From: an uncultured Roseburia sp.
GTDB lineage: Bacteria > Bacillota > Clostridia > Lachnospirales > Lachnospiraceae
Assembly: GCA_910577925.1 (NCBI GenBank)
Contig: CAJTOI010000006.1
Span: forward strand, 62,001-126,000
Length of the DNA: 64,000 nt
Direction: 5' to 3'
Shown here one piece after another: positions 41,459-50,094 of the stretch. Numbering within the stretch: the stretch's first letter is position 1; the number at the start of each line of letters is the position of its first letter. The notes under the pieces are model-generated. The model was not told the origin of the DNA, did no database searches, and worked only from the letters and a program-made list of their open reading frames with translations. The position numbers were made by a program, and so were the translations under genes.

Positions 41459-42949
41459 TTAGTTTTTCCGGCCGAGTGTCACCGAGATCGTGGTCTCCAC
41501 ATACTCGCCGTCCGATGCTCTCATAATCACCACGTCGACCGTGGTCCCTGCCGCATAGTACTGCAGTCTGTCTGAGAGTTCCTGCATGCCGGAAACCTCT
41601 CTCCCGTCAAACTTTGTGATGATATCGCCCTTGCGGATGCCGGCCTGCTCCGCCGCGGATCCGCCTACAACCTGCGCCACATAGACGCCCATCGGCATAT
41701 TATAGGTCTGTGAGACATCGTCGGAGACATCCACGCCGCTGACGCCAAGGTACGCGCTCTGGGATTCGTCCACTTTCTCTTTGGTAATCAAATCCTCGAT
41801 AATCGGCATCGCGGTGTCAATCGGAATCGCATAACCGATTCCCTCCACATCCGTATCGGAATATTTCACCGAATTGATCCCGATCACCTCGCCCAGCGCA
41901 TTTAGCAGCGCGCCGCCGCTGTTGCCCGGGTTGATTGCCGCATCCGTCTGAATCAGCTCCGCCGTGTAAGCCGTCCTGCTTGAGGAATCGGAGACCGAAA
42001 CCTCGCGGTTTAACGCGCTGATGCATCCGGTCGTCACGGACTGCCCGTAGCCGAGCGCATTACCGATGGCAATAGATGCCTGGCCTACTTTCAGGTTATC
42101 CGAAGTGCCGAGCGTCGCAACTTTGATGTTCCCCTTCGTCTCCTCGGAAATACCGTCCATCGACACACTCACAACCGCAAGATCCGTGGACGGGTCTGTC
42201 CCCTTCACCGCCGCGCTCGCCGTCGTATTGTCCGCAAAAGTCACGGTCAGGCTGTTTGCCCCGCTCACCACATGATTGTTTGTCGCGATATATAAATTGG
42301 AAGCGTCCTGACTTACAATAATGCCGGAGCCGCAGCTGGTATTCTCGTAGATCTGGCTTCCCCAGAAGCTCTGATACTCGGTCTCGCTCACATTCGTGAT
42401 CGCAACGATGGAAGGCATAACCGCGTCCACGATATCGGAGACATCCGCCGCCGCGTAAGTATTTGAGGTTGCGGTGGCTTTAATGCCGCCGTCCGAATCC
42501 GACTTCGTCAGCACGCTGTCCGCTCCCTGCGCGGACGACTCGCCGAAAATTGCGCCGGAGGCCAGATGCACGCCCTCAAAGACAATGCCGGACACCAGTC
42601 CGAACACAAGCGCAAGCGCCGCACATTTTGCAAGCTTCACGCCGAATCCGCCCGGCTTTTTCTCCCTCTTTTTCTTTTCTTTTACCGGCTGCTGATAAGC
42701 GGTATTCTGATATGTCTGATTCGCGTATGTCTGGTTCTGCCAGGTCTGATTCTGATACGGCTGAGCCGTGTAAGGCTGAGTCTGCCCGGTCTGATTTCCG
42801 TAACTTCCGCCGGAAAATTGATTTCCGTAATCGGAGCTTCCGGCACTCTGGCTTCCGTAGGAATAAAAACCGTCTCCGTTCCCTCCCGGATTGTCACTGC
42901 CTGCCGTGCTGCCCTGGTTCTGATTATGATTGTATTGATTGTTATCCAT
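41459..42949 (-). CDS. htrA: HtrA/DegP-type S1C serine protease with PDZ domain
   Basis: 496-aa membrane-anchored quality-control protease; the start MDNNQYNHNQNQG at 42949 replaces a longer unsupported frame. Residues 1-90 are an N/Q/Y/G-rich disordered cytoplasmic tail with NQTYQNQ-like repeats. Residues ~106-133 form one membrane helix. The extracellular trypsin-like domain has H226 (ATNNHVVSG), D256 (STDLAVV) and S344 (INPGNSGGALLN). A C-terminal PDZ domain (about 385-480) shows AEQAGIRKGDIITKFDGREV. It is 100 bp downstream of the polysaccharide genes and may be separately expressed. Confidence 0.95.
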   Translation of the reverse strand: MDNNQYNHNQNQGSTAGSDNPGGNGDGFYSYGSQSAGSSDYGNQFSGGSYGNQTGQTQPYTAQPYQNQTWQNQTYANQTYQNTAYQQPVKEKKKREKKPGGFGVKLAKCAALALVFGLVSGIVFEGVHLASGAIFGESSAQGADSVLTKSDSDGGIKATATSNTYAAADVSDIVDAVMPSIVAITNVSETEYQSFWGSQIYENTSCGSGIIVSQDASNLYIATNNHVVSGANSLTVTFADNTTASAAVKGTDPSTDLAVVSVSMDGISEETKGNIKVATLGTSDNLKVGQASIAIGNALGYGQSVTTGCISALNREVSVSDSSSRTAYTAELIQTDAAINPGNSGGALLNALGEVIGINSVKYSDTDVEGIGYAIPIDTAMPIIEDLITKEKVDESQSAYLGVSGVDVSDDVSQTYNMPMGVYVAQVVGGSAAEQAGIRKGDIITKFDGREVSGMQELSDRLQYYAAGTTVDVVIMRASDGEYVETTISVTLGRKN

Positions 42950-43050
42950 AATTCCTGTTCCCCTTTCGCAAGAGCGCCTGCTGCGGCCTCTTTGATGTTG
43001 TTCTGATATGAAGTCTAACGCGTAATTGTGTTTAATCTGTGACCAATGTT

Positions 43051-44520
43051 TCAAAATTTTATGAAATGCAGCACTACGGGAAACTGTACCAGAAAATGAA
43101 GCGCCGCCGCAATTATCACAATCCCGTAATACCGTCTCCGGCTTTTTTCCCCGGAGAGTCCGAACGAGAGCGCAAGCATTACAAACAGATACAGAAGATC
43201 CGTCAGATAGTACACCCGCGCGCCGGAGGCGTACATCGTCGGGGAAAAGAACATAATCGCCTCGCTCGCGATTCCCGCAAGGTACGCGAGCAGCAGCACC
43301 GGCTGACTGCCGGACGCCCGAAAAAGAAATACGGGTGTAAACAGCAGCGCCGCGCCGCACCAGCCCATCGCAAACAGATTCTGCTCCGTCAGCTGCGCCG
43401 CCGTCGGAACCGCATCGACGCGGGCCGTTATGTCAAGGTGAAGGCCCATGTCCGACAGCACGGAAATGCCCGTAAGAGACAGCAGAAACGACGCCGTAAA
43501 TACCGCCGCACAAACAATCAGAAACCAGTCCCAAAAACCTTTTTTCTCCCTCTGCATAAGGAGCATGATTCCCGCAATCCATATGCCGCAGAGAAACATT
43601 TTATTCTCATTTGCAAATGAGGACAGCAGCCACTGCACCAGAAGGAACAGATGCTCGGAAAAACGCATACCGGCGTACTGCGGCATCCAGTTTATGATCT
43701 CCTGCGCCGTCCGGACCGCATTTCCCGGCGCGAGAAACAAAACCAGAAACGCGGCAAACGTCACGGCGGTCTGCACGGCCAAAAGCGGCTGAAGCCGATG
43801 CCATTTCGCCAGCACATACCACACGCCGAGAAGCTCAAACACCAGCAGCACCGCCCCCATCTGCTCAATCGACATCGCGGCAATCAGCGCGCAGGGAACG
43901 GAAACCGCAAATTTCCACGGCCGGCACCCCTCCGCGGACACATGCCAGCCGCCCTTTCCCCATACCGGTTCCTCGGTGGAAAAGAGATACTCCGCAAACG
44001 GCAGCAGCGCCCACACGCCGCAGGTAAAGCACCAGGTATAAAAAATCGAGCCGTTCACCCACACCGCCGCGTAGCCGACCGTCCAGACGCTCATAAGAAA
44101 ATAGCCTGCCGCCGCGGCAGCCGCCGCGCCGATTCCCATATCGCGGTAATCCCCGGATGCGACCGCAGGCCTGCTCTCCTTCCAGTACATCAGGCTCCCC
44201 TCCGGCACCCGCGCGGCGAGCGCGGCAAGCCTCAGAACGCCTGCCGGCAGCAGCACAATCATCACCGCATTGACGGCGCGCCAAAACCATAGCCCCAGCC
44301 GAAACGTCAGATAGACAAGCGCCTCCGCCGTCATACGCCCGACCCAGGTCTGATATCGCCAGCCCAGATATTCCAGGAATCCCATACTGTGTGTATATTC
44401 ATAAAAGTAAGCGTCGTCACCGTCCGAATAACCGCAGAAGCACAGGACGGCAAATACCGCAGCCGCCGTCAGCAGCCAGAACAGCCCTATTATGCTCCGT
44501 TTTCTTTGCATGTACGTCAC
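43051..44520 (-). CDS. DUF6056-family polytopic membrane protein
   Basis: 489-aa protein with about 10-11 hydrophobic helices. N-terminal region SIIGLFWLLTAAAVFAVLC, then YSDGDDAYFYEY and GRMTAEALVYLTF in the first extracytoplasmic loop, as in DUF6056 proteins. These resemble GT-C type or polysaccharide-modifying membrane enzymes. It overlaps the upstream GtrB-like glycosyltransferase by 4 bp, so it may use the polyprenyl-phosphate sugar made by that enzyme (inference). Confidence 0.78.
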   Translation of the reverse strand: MTYMQRKRSIIGLFWLLTAAAVFAVLCFCGYSDGDDAYFYEYTHSMGFLEYLGWRYQTWVGRMTAEALVYLTFRLGLWFWRAVNAVMIVLLPAGVLRLAALAARVPEGSLMYWKESRPAVASGDYRDMGIGAAAAAAAGYFLMSVWTVGYAAVWVNGSIFYTWCFTCGVWALLPFAEYLFSTEEPVWGKGGWHVSAEGCRPWKFAVSVPCALIAAMSIEQMGAVLLVFELLGVWYVLAKWHRLQPLLAVQTAVTFAAFLVLFLAPGNAVRTAQEIINWMPQYAGMRFSEHLFLLVQWLLSSFANENKMFLCGIWIAGIMLLMQREKKGFWDWFLIVCAAVFTASFLLSLTGISVLSDMGLHLDITARVDAVPTAAQLTEQNLFAMGWCGAALLFTPVFLFRASGSQPVLLLAYLAGIASEAIMFFSPTMYASGARVYYLTDLLYLFVMLALSFGLSGEKSRRRYYGIVIIAAALHFLVQFPVVLHFIKF

Positions 44521-45491
44521 TCCACCTCCCCGTCCTCCCGCAGGAGTACAGACTCAATGATATATCTCGGCCGTCCTTTGGCCTCCATATAAGTCTTACC
44601 GATATACTCACCGATAATACCGACGGCAAACAGCTGCAGGCCGCCCAGCACCCAGATCGAGATAATCAGGCTCGTCCAGCCCGGCTCCACATTTCCCGCC
44701 GCGTAGTCTGCAAACGCTTTGATCAGCATAATCAGGCTGACGATGCAGACCGACATACCGCCGAGTGTAATCATGCGGATCGGCTTCACCGAGAGGGAGG
44801 TGATGCCCTCAAGCGCAAAACTGATCATACGTCCCAGCGGATATTTGCTTTTTCCCGCAAAGCGCTCGCCTCTTTCATAGGCGACCGTGGTGCTCGGAAA
44901 CCCCACCATCGGCACGATTCCCCGCAGAAACAGATTTACCTCGTCAAACGATAAAAGCGCCTGCGCCGCCCGCCTGCTTAAAAGCCTGTAATCCGCATGG
45001 TCAAAGACGATATCGGCCCCCAAAAGACGCATGATGCGGTAGAAGCTCTGCGCCGTGCTCCGCTTGAAAAACGTGTCCTTCTCGCGGGAGGAACGCACGC
45101 CGTACACCACATCATTTCCGGCCTCGCAGGCTTCTATCATCGCATCGATGGCATTGATGTCATCCTGCAGATCCGCATCCATCGATACGATCATATCCGC
45201 ATGCGCCGCCGCAGTTTCAAGTCCCGCCAAAAGCGCATTCTGATGACCGCGGTTTCTCGACAGGTTCACTCCCCCGTACACCGGATTTGACGCCGCAAGC
45301 GAGCAGATCATCGGCCAGGTCGCATCCTTTGAGCCGTCATTGACAAACAGAATCCGGCTCTCCGCCGCAATCCTGCCCTTCTGCACCAGCCCCTTAAGCT
45401 TCTCGTACAGCCGCCCCGCCGTCTCCGGCAATACCTCCTGCTCATTGTAACAGGGGATCACAACATACAATACCTTTCCCATCCGGTCCAA
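44517..45491 (-). CDS. Polyprenyl-phosphate glycosyltransferase (GT2, GtrB/DPM1-like)
   Basis: 324-aa GT2 enzyme with a cytosolic GT-A domain (VIPCYNEQEVLPETAGRLYE, ILFVNDGSKDATW, MDADLQDD acid motif near residue 105) and two C-terminal membrane helices (ITLGGMSVCIVSLIMLIKA and LIISIWVLGGLQLFAVGIIG). This layout is typical of enzymes transferring a sugar to undecaprenyl phosphate. It overlaps the DUF6056 gene, its likely partner for transferring that sugar to the outside polymer. Sugar identity unknown. Confidence 0.9.
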   Translation of the reverse strand: MDRMGKVLYVVIPCYNEQEVLPETAGRLYEKLKGLVQKGRIAAESRILFVNDGSKDATWPMICSLAASNPVYGGVNLSRNRGHQNALLAGLETAAAHADMIVSMDADLQDDINAIDAMIEACEAGNDVVYGVRSSREKDTFFKRSTAQSFYRIMRLLGADIVFDHADYRLLSRRAAQALLSFDEVNLFLRGIVPMVGFPSTTVAYERGERFAGKSKYPLGRMISFALEGITSLSVKPIRMITLGGMSVCIVSLIMLIKAFADYAAGNVEPGWTSLIISIWVLGGLQLFAVGIIGEYIGKTYMEAKGRPRYIIESVLLREDGEVE

Positions 45492-45498
45492 TCCTCTC

Positions 45499-46461
45499 TC
45501 ATTTCCAGATTTTCTTCCAGTACTCCGGGCTTGCCGTGCATGCCAGAATCCATCTCTTACTCAGCCTGCGGTATCGCTTCCCCAGAAAATAGCCCGCATA
45601 TTTTCCGACGCACTGCCATCCGAGATGCCAGATATACCACGGCTTTCCGATCCTGCACAGATATTTTACCGCACTTTTTACCAATTTTATTCCTTCCGCT
45701 TCCGATGCTACCCGCTCGAACACCTCCGGGTGCATCGCCTGGGATACCGCCATGTCAAAGTTTCGGTGAAATTGCTGGCGGACGGAATAATTGTGCGAAT
45801 GGATGACTCTTGCCTTTGCCGCATACGCTACCGCGTAGCCGCAATCTATCGCAGACGCGGCAAAAAGCATATCCTCGTTAAAAATAACCGGCGACGCAAA
45901 GCCTCCCAGCCGTTCGAACAGATCTCTGCGATAGGCCGCACACACATCCGAGCAGAAAAACGTCTTGATCCCGAGCCTCGGGATATCCGCTTTCGTCTTG
46001 ACGCAGCCTTCCTTCGGATAATTAAAGGATCTGGTATAGCGCTCCACGACATGGCAGTCTTCCCGCGGAAGCTGTCTTGCGTAAGCCGCCGCGACCGCAC
46101 CGCTGCCGCAGTCCGCCGAGTCAAGCGGGCGCGTCAGCTGCTCTATCAGATTTTCATCTGCCGGCACCGCATCCTGCGTCATAAACACAAGCACATCCGC
46201 ATCGGAAAACCCGGCCCCCATACGCCTGGTTCCGCCGTGGTCAAAGCGTTCCCTGCTCACATGGTGTATCTCGCAGTCAAACGGCAGCTGCCTTATGCAT
46301 TCCTCGATCGGATATTTTTTCTTTGCCTCTTCCCAGAGTGTCTCTTCCGTATTCATCAGAATCAGCCTATGAACGACAAAGGTCTGCCCCCGCAATTTTT
46401 GCAGGAGCAGACAAAATGTGTCATCCGGCTTATAGGTCGGAATAATCATATCTACTTTCAT
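45499..46461 (-). CDS. Family 2 glycosyltransferase (rhamnosyltransferase-like)
   Basis: 320-aa glycosyltransferase resembling the rhamnosyltransferase group: VDMIIPTYKPDDTFCLLLQK, RFDHGGTRRMGAGFSDADVL (the characteristic FDHGGTR), then LVFMTQDAVPADENLIEQL with the acidic metal site, and FNEDMLFAASAID. The start overlaps the lcp stop (TAATG). It probably adds a sugar to the exopolysaccharide repeat unit. The rhamnose assignment is by family resemblance only; no rml genes are present in the window. Confidence 0.85.
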   Translation of the reverse strand: MKVDMIIPTYKPDDTFCLLLQKLRGQTFVVHRLILMNTEETLWEEAKKKYPIEECIRQLPFDCEIHHVSRERFDHGGTRRMGAGFSDADVLVFMTQDAVPADENLIEQLTRPLDSADCGSGAVAAAYARQLPREDCHVVERYTRSFNYPKEGCVKTKADIPRLGIKTFFCSDVCAAYRRDLFERLGGFASPVIFNEDMLFAASAIDCGYAVAYAAKARVIHSHNYSVRQQFHRNFDMAVSQAMHPEVFERVASEAEGIKLVKSAVKYLCRIGKPWYIWHLGWQCVGKYAGYFLGKRYRRLSKRWILACTASPEYWKKIWK

Positions 46462-47543
46462 TAATAGCCATCTCCCTGACGGAATCCGGTGTCATTGATA
46501 ATCTTTGCGCTGTTCGCCTTCACGGTCTCCGTCGGCATGTACGTCTCATCCCCATACAGGAACACATGAAGCTGTACCACGTTCGACTCGAGATCGCAGG
46601 GCGCGACAATGCTGCCCTTTGACGCAAGCGTCTTGCTGTTCTTCTCAAACGGGAAACCGGAGGTCTCTCCCAGATTATAGCTGAATACCTGAGATGCAAG
46701 CGCAAGCAGATCCGCGCTGCTGTAGCTGGTCTTGATATCCCCGAACACCTCGTTGATCAGACTGTTGATCGTCTTTAAGTTGGAGCGCTGCGCCTTGTCA
46801 ACCATCGCCGCAATAACGATTCTCTGGCGCTCCGCACGCTTATAATCATCCCCTGCCGTATAGCGGATACGGGCATATGCACACGCCTGGACTCCGTCCA
46901 TATTGTAGCGTCCCGCCCCCGGAAGGTACTGGGATTTTTTCTTGGTGATCTTGCTAATCTCATCCATGTAGCCCTGCATGAGAATCGCTTCCTCATCCGT
47001 GATCTCCACTTCCACGCCGCCGAGCAGATCCACACATGCCACAACCGCGTTAAAGTCCACCGCCACATAGTCCGTGATGTTCAGGTCAAGGTTTGTGTTT
47101 AACATGTTGATGGCCTTTTCGGCACCGCCGTGCGGATATGCGTAATTGCATTTGCGGAACTCACCGCCGCCCACATCCAGATACGTGTCGCGGTATACCG
47201 AGCACAGCTTCACTTCCTTTGTCTCGTTATTGATCGTGGCTATCATAATCACGTCACTGTTGCTGTTGGCCGCATCGAGACCGAACAGCGCGATCGTCGT
47301 GGATTTTTCCATTATCTCTCTGGACTCCTCGGAAATCCCCTCGTTAATCTCGATATCCGCCGGGGTAAAGCTGTTATCTTTCTCAATCCGGGAAAATTTG
47401 ATTACGACAAACAGCACAACCGCAAGAATCAGCAGTACCAGCACCTCAATCACGAGCATCAAAATTTTTTTGTTTTTCCTCTTCTTCCGCAGCGCCGCCT
47501 TCTGCGCCTTTGTCAACGGTTTCTTAGTTCCTTCTTTGCTCAT
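46461..47543 (-). CDS. LytR-CpsA-Psr (LCP) family polymer transferase
   Basis: 360-aa protein with a basic N-terminus (KKPLTKAQKAALRKKRKNKK), one membrane helix (about 29-50) and an extracellular LCP domain. The domain includes TIALFGLDAANSNSDVIMIA, CSVYRDTYLDV (conserved Arg), YPHGGAEKAINMLNTNLDL and the ARIRYTAGDDYKRAERQR stretch with the phosphate-binding Arg residues. LCP enzymes attach undecaprenyl-linked glycans to peptidoglycan, which fits its place between the priming transferase and the glycosyltransferases. Confidence 0.94.
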   Translation of the reverse strand: MSKEGTKKPLTKAQKAALRKKRKNKKILMLVIEVLVLLILAVVLFVVIKFSRIEKDNSFTPADIEINEGISEESREIMEKSTTIALFGLDAANSNSDVIMIATINNETKEVKLCSVYRDTYLDVGGGEFRKCNYAYPHGGAEKAINMLNTNLDLNITDYVAVDFNAVVACVDLLGGVEVEITDEEAILMQGYMDEISKITKKKSQYLPGAGRYNMDGVQACAYARIRYTAGDDYKRAERQRIVIAAMVDKAQRSNLKTINSLINEVFGDIKTSYSSADLLALASQVFSYNLGETSGFPFEKNSKTLASKGSIVAPCDLESNVVQLHVFLYGDETYMPTETVKANSAKIINDTGFRQGDGY

Positions 47544-47554
47544 ATGCGTTTCTC

Positions 47555-48967
47555 CTAATATGCATTTTTATTAATAAAACCTCGAAAAATCGTAAGGAAC
47601 AGAATTTTAAAATCCAATCCCATGGTCCAATTCTCGATGTAATATAAATCATACTCGATTCTCTTCCGTATTGAGGTATCTCCCCGATAGCCGTTCACCT
47701 GTGCCCAGCCGGTCATTCCCGGCCGCACCTGATGCTTAATCATATATCTCGGTATCTCCTCACGGAACTTCTCCACATACTGCGGGCGCTCCGGCCGCGG
47801 CCCCACCAGGCTCATATTGCCTTTTAACACATTAAACAGCTGAGGAAACTCGTCAAGGCTTGTCTTTCGAAGGAAACGCCCCACCGGCGTAATCCTCGGA
47901 TCATCCTTTGTGGTCCAGCCTTTGCGTTCTTCCTCCTCGGTCTGCACATACATTGTGCGGAATTTATACATGTAGAACGGTTTGTTGTGCAGTCCCACCC
48001 GCTCCTGTTTAAAAATGAGCGGTCCCGGAGAAGTCGCCTTCACAAAAACGGCTGTCAGTAACATCACCGGAGAAAATATGAGAATACAAAGCAGCGATCC
48101 GATCAGGTCCATGCAGCGTTTGACAAACGCATGAAAGGTATTCGAGAGCGGTACATACCGGATATTTACGACCGGCAGCCCCAGCAGATCCTCGGTGTAG
48201 GGACGCGTGGGAATGATATTGCCGTAGTCCGGTATAAACTTGGTGTGGACTCCCGACTTCTCACACTCCGCCACAATATGCTCAAGCTTGTAATACTCCT
48301 CAAGCCCCAGGGTGATCGCGATCTCGTCAAGCGAGTTCTGCGGGAGGATATAGTTCAGGTTCCCGATGCTTCCGATGACCTTGATCCCCTTATAGACGGT
48401 TCCCCGGGCAATATTGTCGTCGAGCACGCCCCGGATATTGTACCCCCACTGCGGGTTCTGCAGGATGCGGTCAATATACTGCTCCGTCGCCCGCGAATAC
48501 CCCACAAGCAGGATGTGTTTGAGGTTGTACCCCTTTTTGCGGATCCGTCTCAGCACATAGCGGATCAACAGGCGGACCGCTTCCTCAAGAACAATGTTGA
48601 TAACATAAAAATAACCGACCATCCCGCGGGAAAAATTGCGGAACTGCGGGTCATAAGTAATGAGGGTAAACAGTGCCGTAAAGCCAATCAGAACCCCCAC
48701 CGTATTGGACATGATAATATTGGAAAGCTCAAGCCGCCTGCCCTGCACCCTCTTCGGCGTATAGAGGTTAAAGGCATAATACAGCAGAATATATCCCGGT
48801 ACAATAAAAAACAGGACACCCATATAGGTCCCGACCGGGAGAACACCTACTCCGGCATCCACAACCGCTACCTTCAGCCACCACGCAAGTACATATGACA
48901 TGACAACCACACACGCATCAATCACCACATGCAACCTGTTAAAGTGCTGCTGATTATCTTTTATCAT
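47555..48967 (-). CDS. Undecaprenyl-phosphate sugar phosphotransferase (WbaP/WcaJ-like)
   Basis: 470-aa initiating transferase that places the first sugar-phosphate on undecaprenyl phosphate. N-terminal four membrane helices (VVIDACVVVMSYVLAWWL onward), a central Rossmann-like CoA_binding_3 domain (ILLVGYSRATEQYI), then the catalytic bacterial sugar transferase domain. That domain has KRCMDLIGSLLCILIFSPVM, PLIFKQERVGLHNKPFYMYK, KTSLDEFPQLFNVLKGNMSL and VRPGMTGWAQVNGYRGD. It starts the second half of the exopolysaccharide operon, with its own promoter. Confidence 0.95.
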   Translation of the reverse strand: MIKDNQQHFNRLHVVIDACVVVMSYVLAWWLKVAVVDAGVGVLPVGTYMGVLFFIVPGYILLYYAFNLYTPKRVQGRRLELSNIIMSNTVGVLIGFTALFTLITYDPQFRNFSRGMVGYFYVINIVLEEAVRLLIRYVLRRIRKKGYNLKHILLVGYSRATEQYIDRILQNPQWGYNIRGVLDDNIARGTVYKGIKVIGSIGNLNYILPQNSLDEIAITLGLEEYYKLEHIVAECEKSGVHTKFIPDYGNIIPTRPYTEDLLGLPVVNIRYVPLSNTFHAFVKRCMDLIGSLLCILIFSPVMLLTAVFVKATSPGPLIFKQERVGLHNKPFYMYKFRTMYVQTEEEERKGWTTKDDPRITPVGRFLRKTSLDEFPQLFNVLKGNMSLVGPRPERPQYVEKFREEIPRYMIKHQVRPGMTGWAQVNGYRGDTSIRKRIEYDLYYIENWTMGLDFKILFLTIFRGFINKNAY

Positions 48968-49009
48968 ATTGTTATCCTTTTACAATTTTCAACCTATCAT
49001 ATAGGTATA

Positions 49010-49038
49010 ACTATACAATAATTTATCCAAAAGCACAA
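49010..49038 (-). promoter_or_regulatory. Promoter upstream of the sugar phosphotransferase
   Basis: On the minus strand: TTGTGC (49033-49038), 17-bp spacer, TATAGT (49010-49015), in the 143-bp gap after the upstream glycosyltransferase gene; AAAGGATAAC ribosome site follows. Confidence 0.6.
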
Positions 49039-49110
49039 CTTATTTTTCATAAATTGTCCATATCGGGATTCTTAATATTTTCTTTAGTATTCTTTGACCG
49101 TCAAACAATT

Positions 49111-50067
49111 TCACCGCTTCAGAAGTACTTTTACACAATTTGCCCATAATTCCAGTTGAATTCTGACATAATGCGGCAGGTTGCACCGCCGGAAACGCAC
49201 CCGCTCGCACCTGCCGGCGCCGACGATTCCGCAGCGGATGCCGCGCAGATATTCTCCGGCAAATCCCTTCCGCAAAAAAAACAGAGCCTTTATCCCCACG
49301 CCCGCCGCAAGAAACGGCAGATTAAAAAGCAGCTGAATCGGCGGCATATTTTTATAGGCGAGATACACGGAGTTGCGCGCCGCGAGAAATACCTTTTTTT
49401 CATTGTAGCGCGCCCCCGTCGTGGCGCTGCCCACATGATACACCTTTGCGTCCGGCAGGTAGCGGTTTCGGTACCCGTAAATACGCGCCCGATATCCCAT
49501 ATCCACATCCTCGAGATAGGCGAAATGGCGCTCGTCAAACCTTCCGATTCTGCCGACCGCCTCCGTGCGGTAAATGGCGGCCCCGCCGCAGGCGGAAAAC
49601 ACCTCCGCCTCCTGCCCGTACCGCGCTGCCATCCTGCCCTTCCCCCGCGCCAGCGCCCAGCCGAATACGGTGTAGTAATCCCCGGCATTGTCAATCAGCT
49701 CTCTGTCCCGGTAATCGAGCATCTGCGCGCTGCACGAAAATATGCGCTCCGATTTCTCGATTCCCGCAAGCATCTCCGCAACAAAATGCTCCTCCGCCTC
49801 CGTGTCATTGTTCAGCAGAAGGAAATACGGCGTCTTTGTCCGGGCAATCCCGACATTGACCGCGCCGCAGAAACCGGTATTCTTTTTTAAAAAGATCCAT
49901 TCGATATCCAGCGTTTCCGACGTCACCGCGCCGCTTCCGTCCGTGGAACCGTTGTCCACAATCAAAAGGTGAAAATCCCGGCAGGTCTGCCGCTCCAGAG
50001 TCCGTATGCAGTTTTCCAGCAGCTGTTTTCCGTTATAATTCGGAATGATAATCGTCACCCGCGCCAT
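49111..50067 (-). CDS. Family 2 glycosyltransferase
   Basis: 318-aa GT-A enzyme of the rhamnosyltransferase/WcaA-like group: VTIIIPNYNGKQLLENCIRT, LLIVDNGSTDGSG, YFLLLNNDTEAEEHFVAEML (DXD-like NND), then FSACGGAAIYRTEAVGRIGR and FDERHFAYLEDVDMGYRARI. One C-terminal hydrophobic stretch (LPFLAAGVGIKALFFL) may sit on the membrane. It is 27 bp after the tandem glycosyltransferase, in the same operon. Confidence 0.9.
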   Translation of the reverse strand: MARVTIIIPNYNGKQLLENCIRTLERQTCRDFHLLIVDNGSTDGSGAVTSETLDIEWIFLKKNTGFCGAVNVGIARTKTPYFLLLNNDTEAEEHFVAEMLAGIEKSERIFSCSAQMLDYRDRELIDNAGDYYTVFGWALARGKGRMAARYGQEAEVFSACGGAAIYRTEAVGRIGRFDERHFAYLEDVDMGYRARIYGYRNRYLPDAKVYHVGSATTGARYNEKKVFLAARNSVYLAYKNMPPIQLLFNLPFLAAGVGIKALFFLRKGFAGEYLRGIRCGIVGAGRCERVRFRRCNLPHYVRIQLELWANCVKVLLKR

Positions 50068-50094
50068 GTTTTCCTCCGTTTTTCGCTCTGCCCT

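Noticed and set aside
41108..41462. Short open frames inside the long inverted repeat
   Set aside because: The two arms give similar-looking translations only because they are inverted copies; no ribosome sites or protein motifs.
42682..42800. Repetitive DNA suggesting a tandem repeat or CRISPR-like array
   Set aside because: It encodes the N/Q/Y-rich N-terminal tail of HtrA; repeat units are imperfect and in frame, without spacers.
42566..43006. Plus-strand frames antisense to the htrA start
   Set aside because: Translations are mirror low-complexity of the htrA tail and lack ribosome sites.
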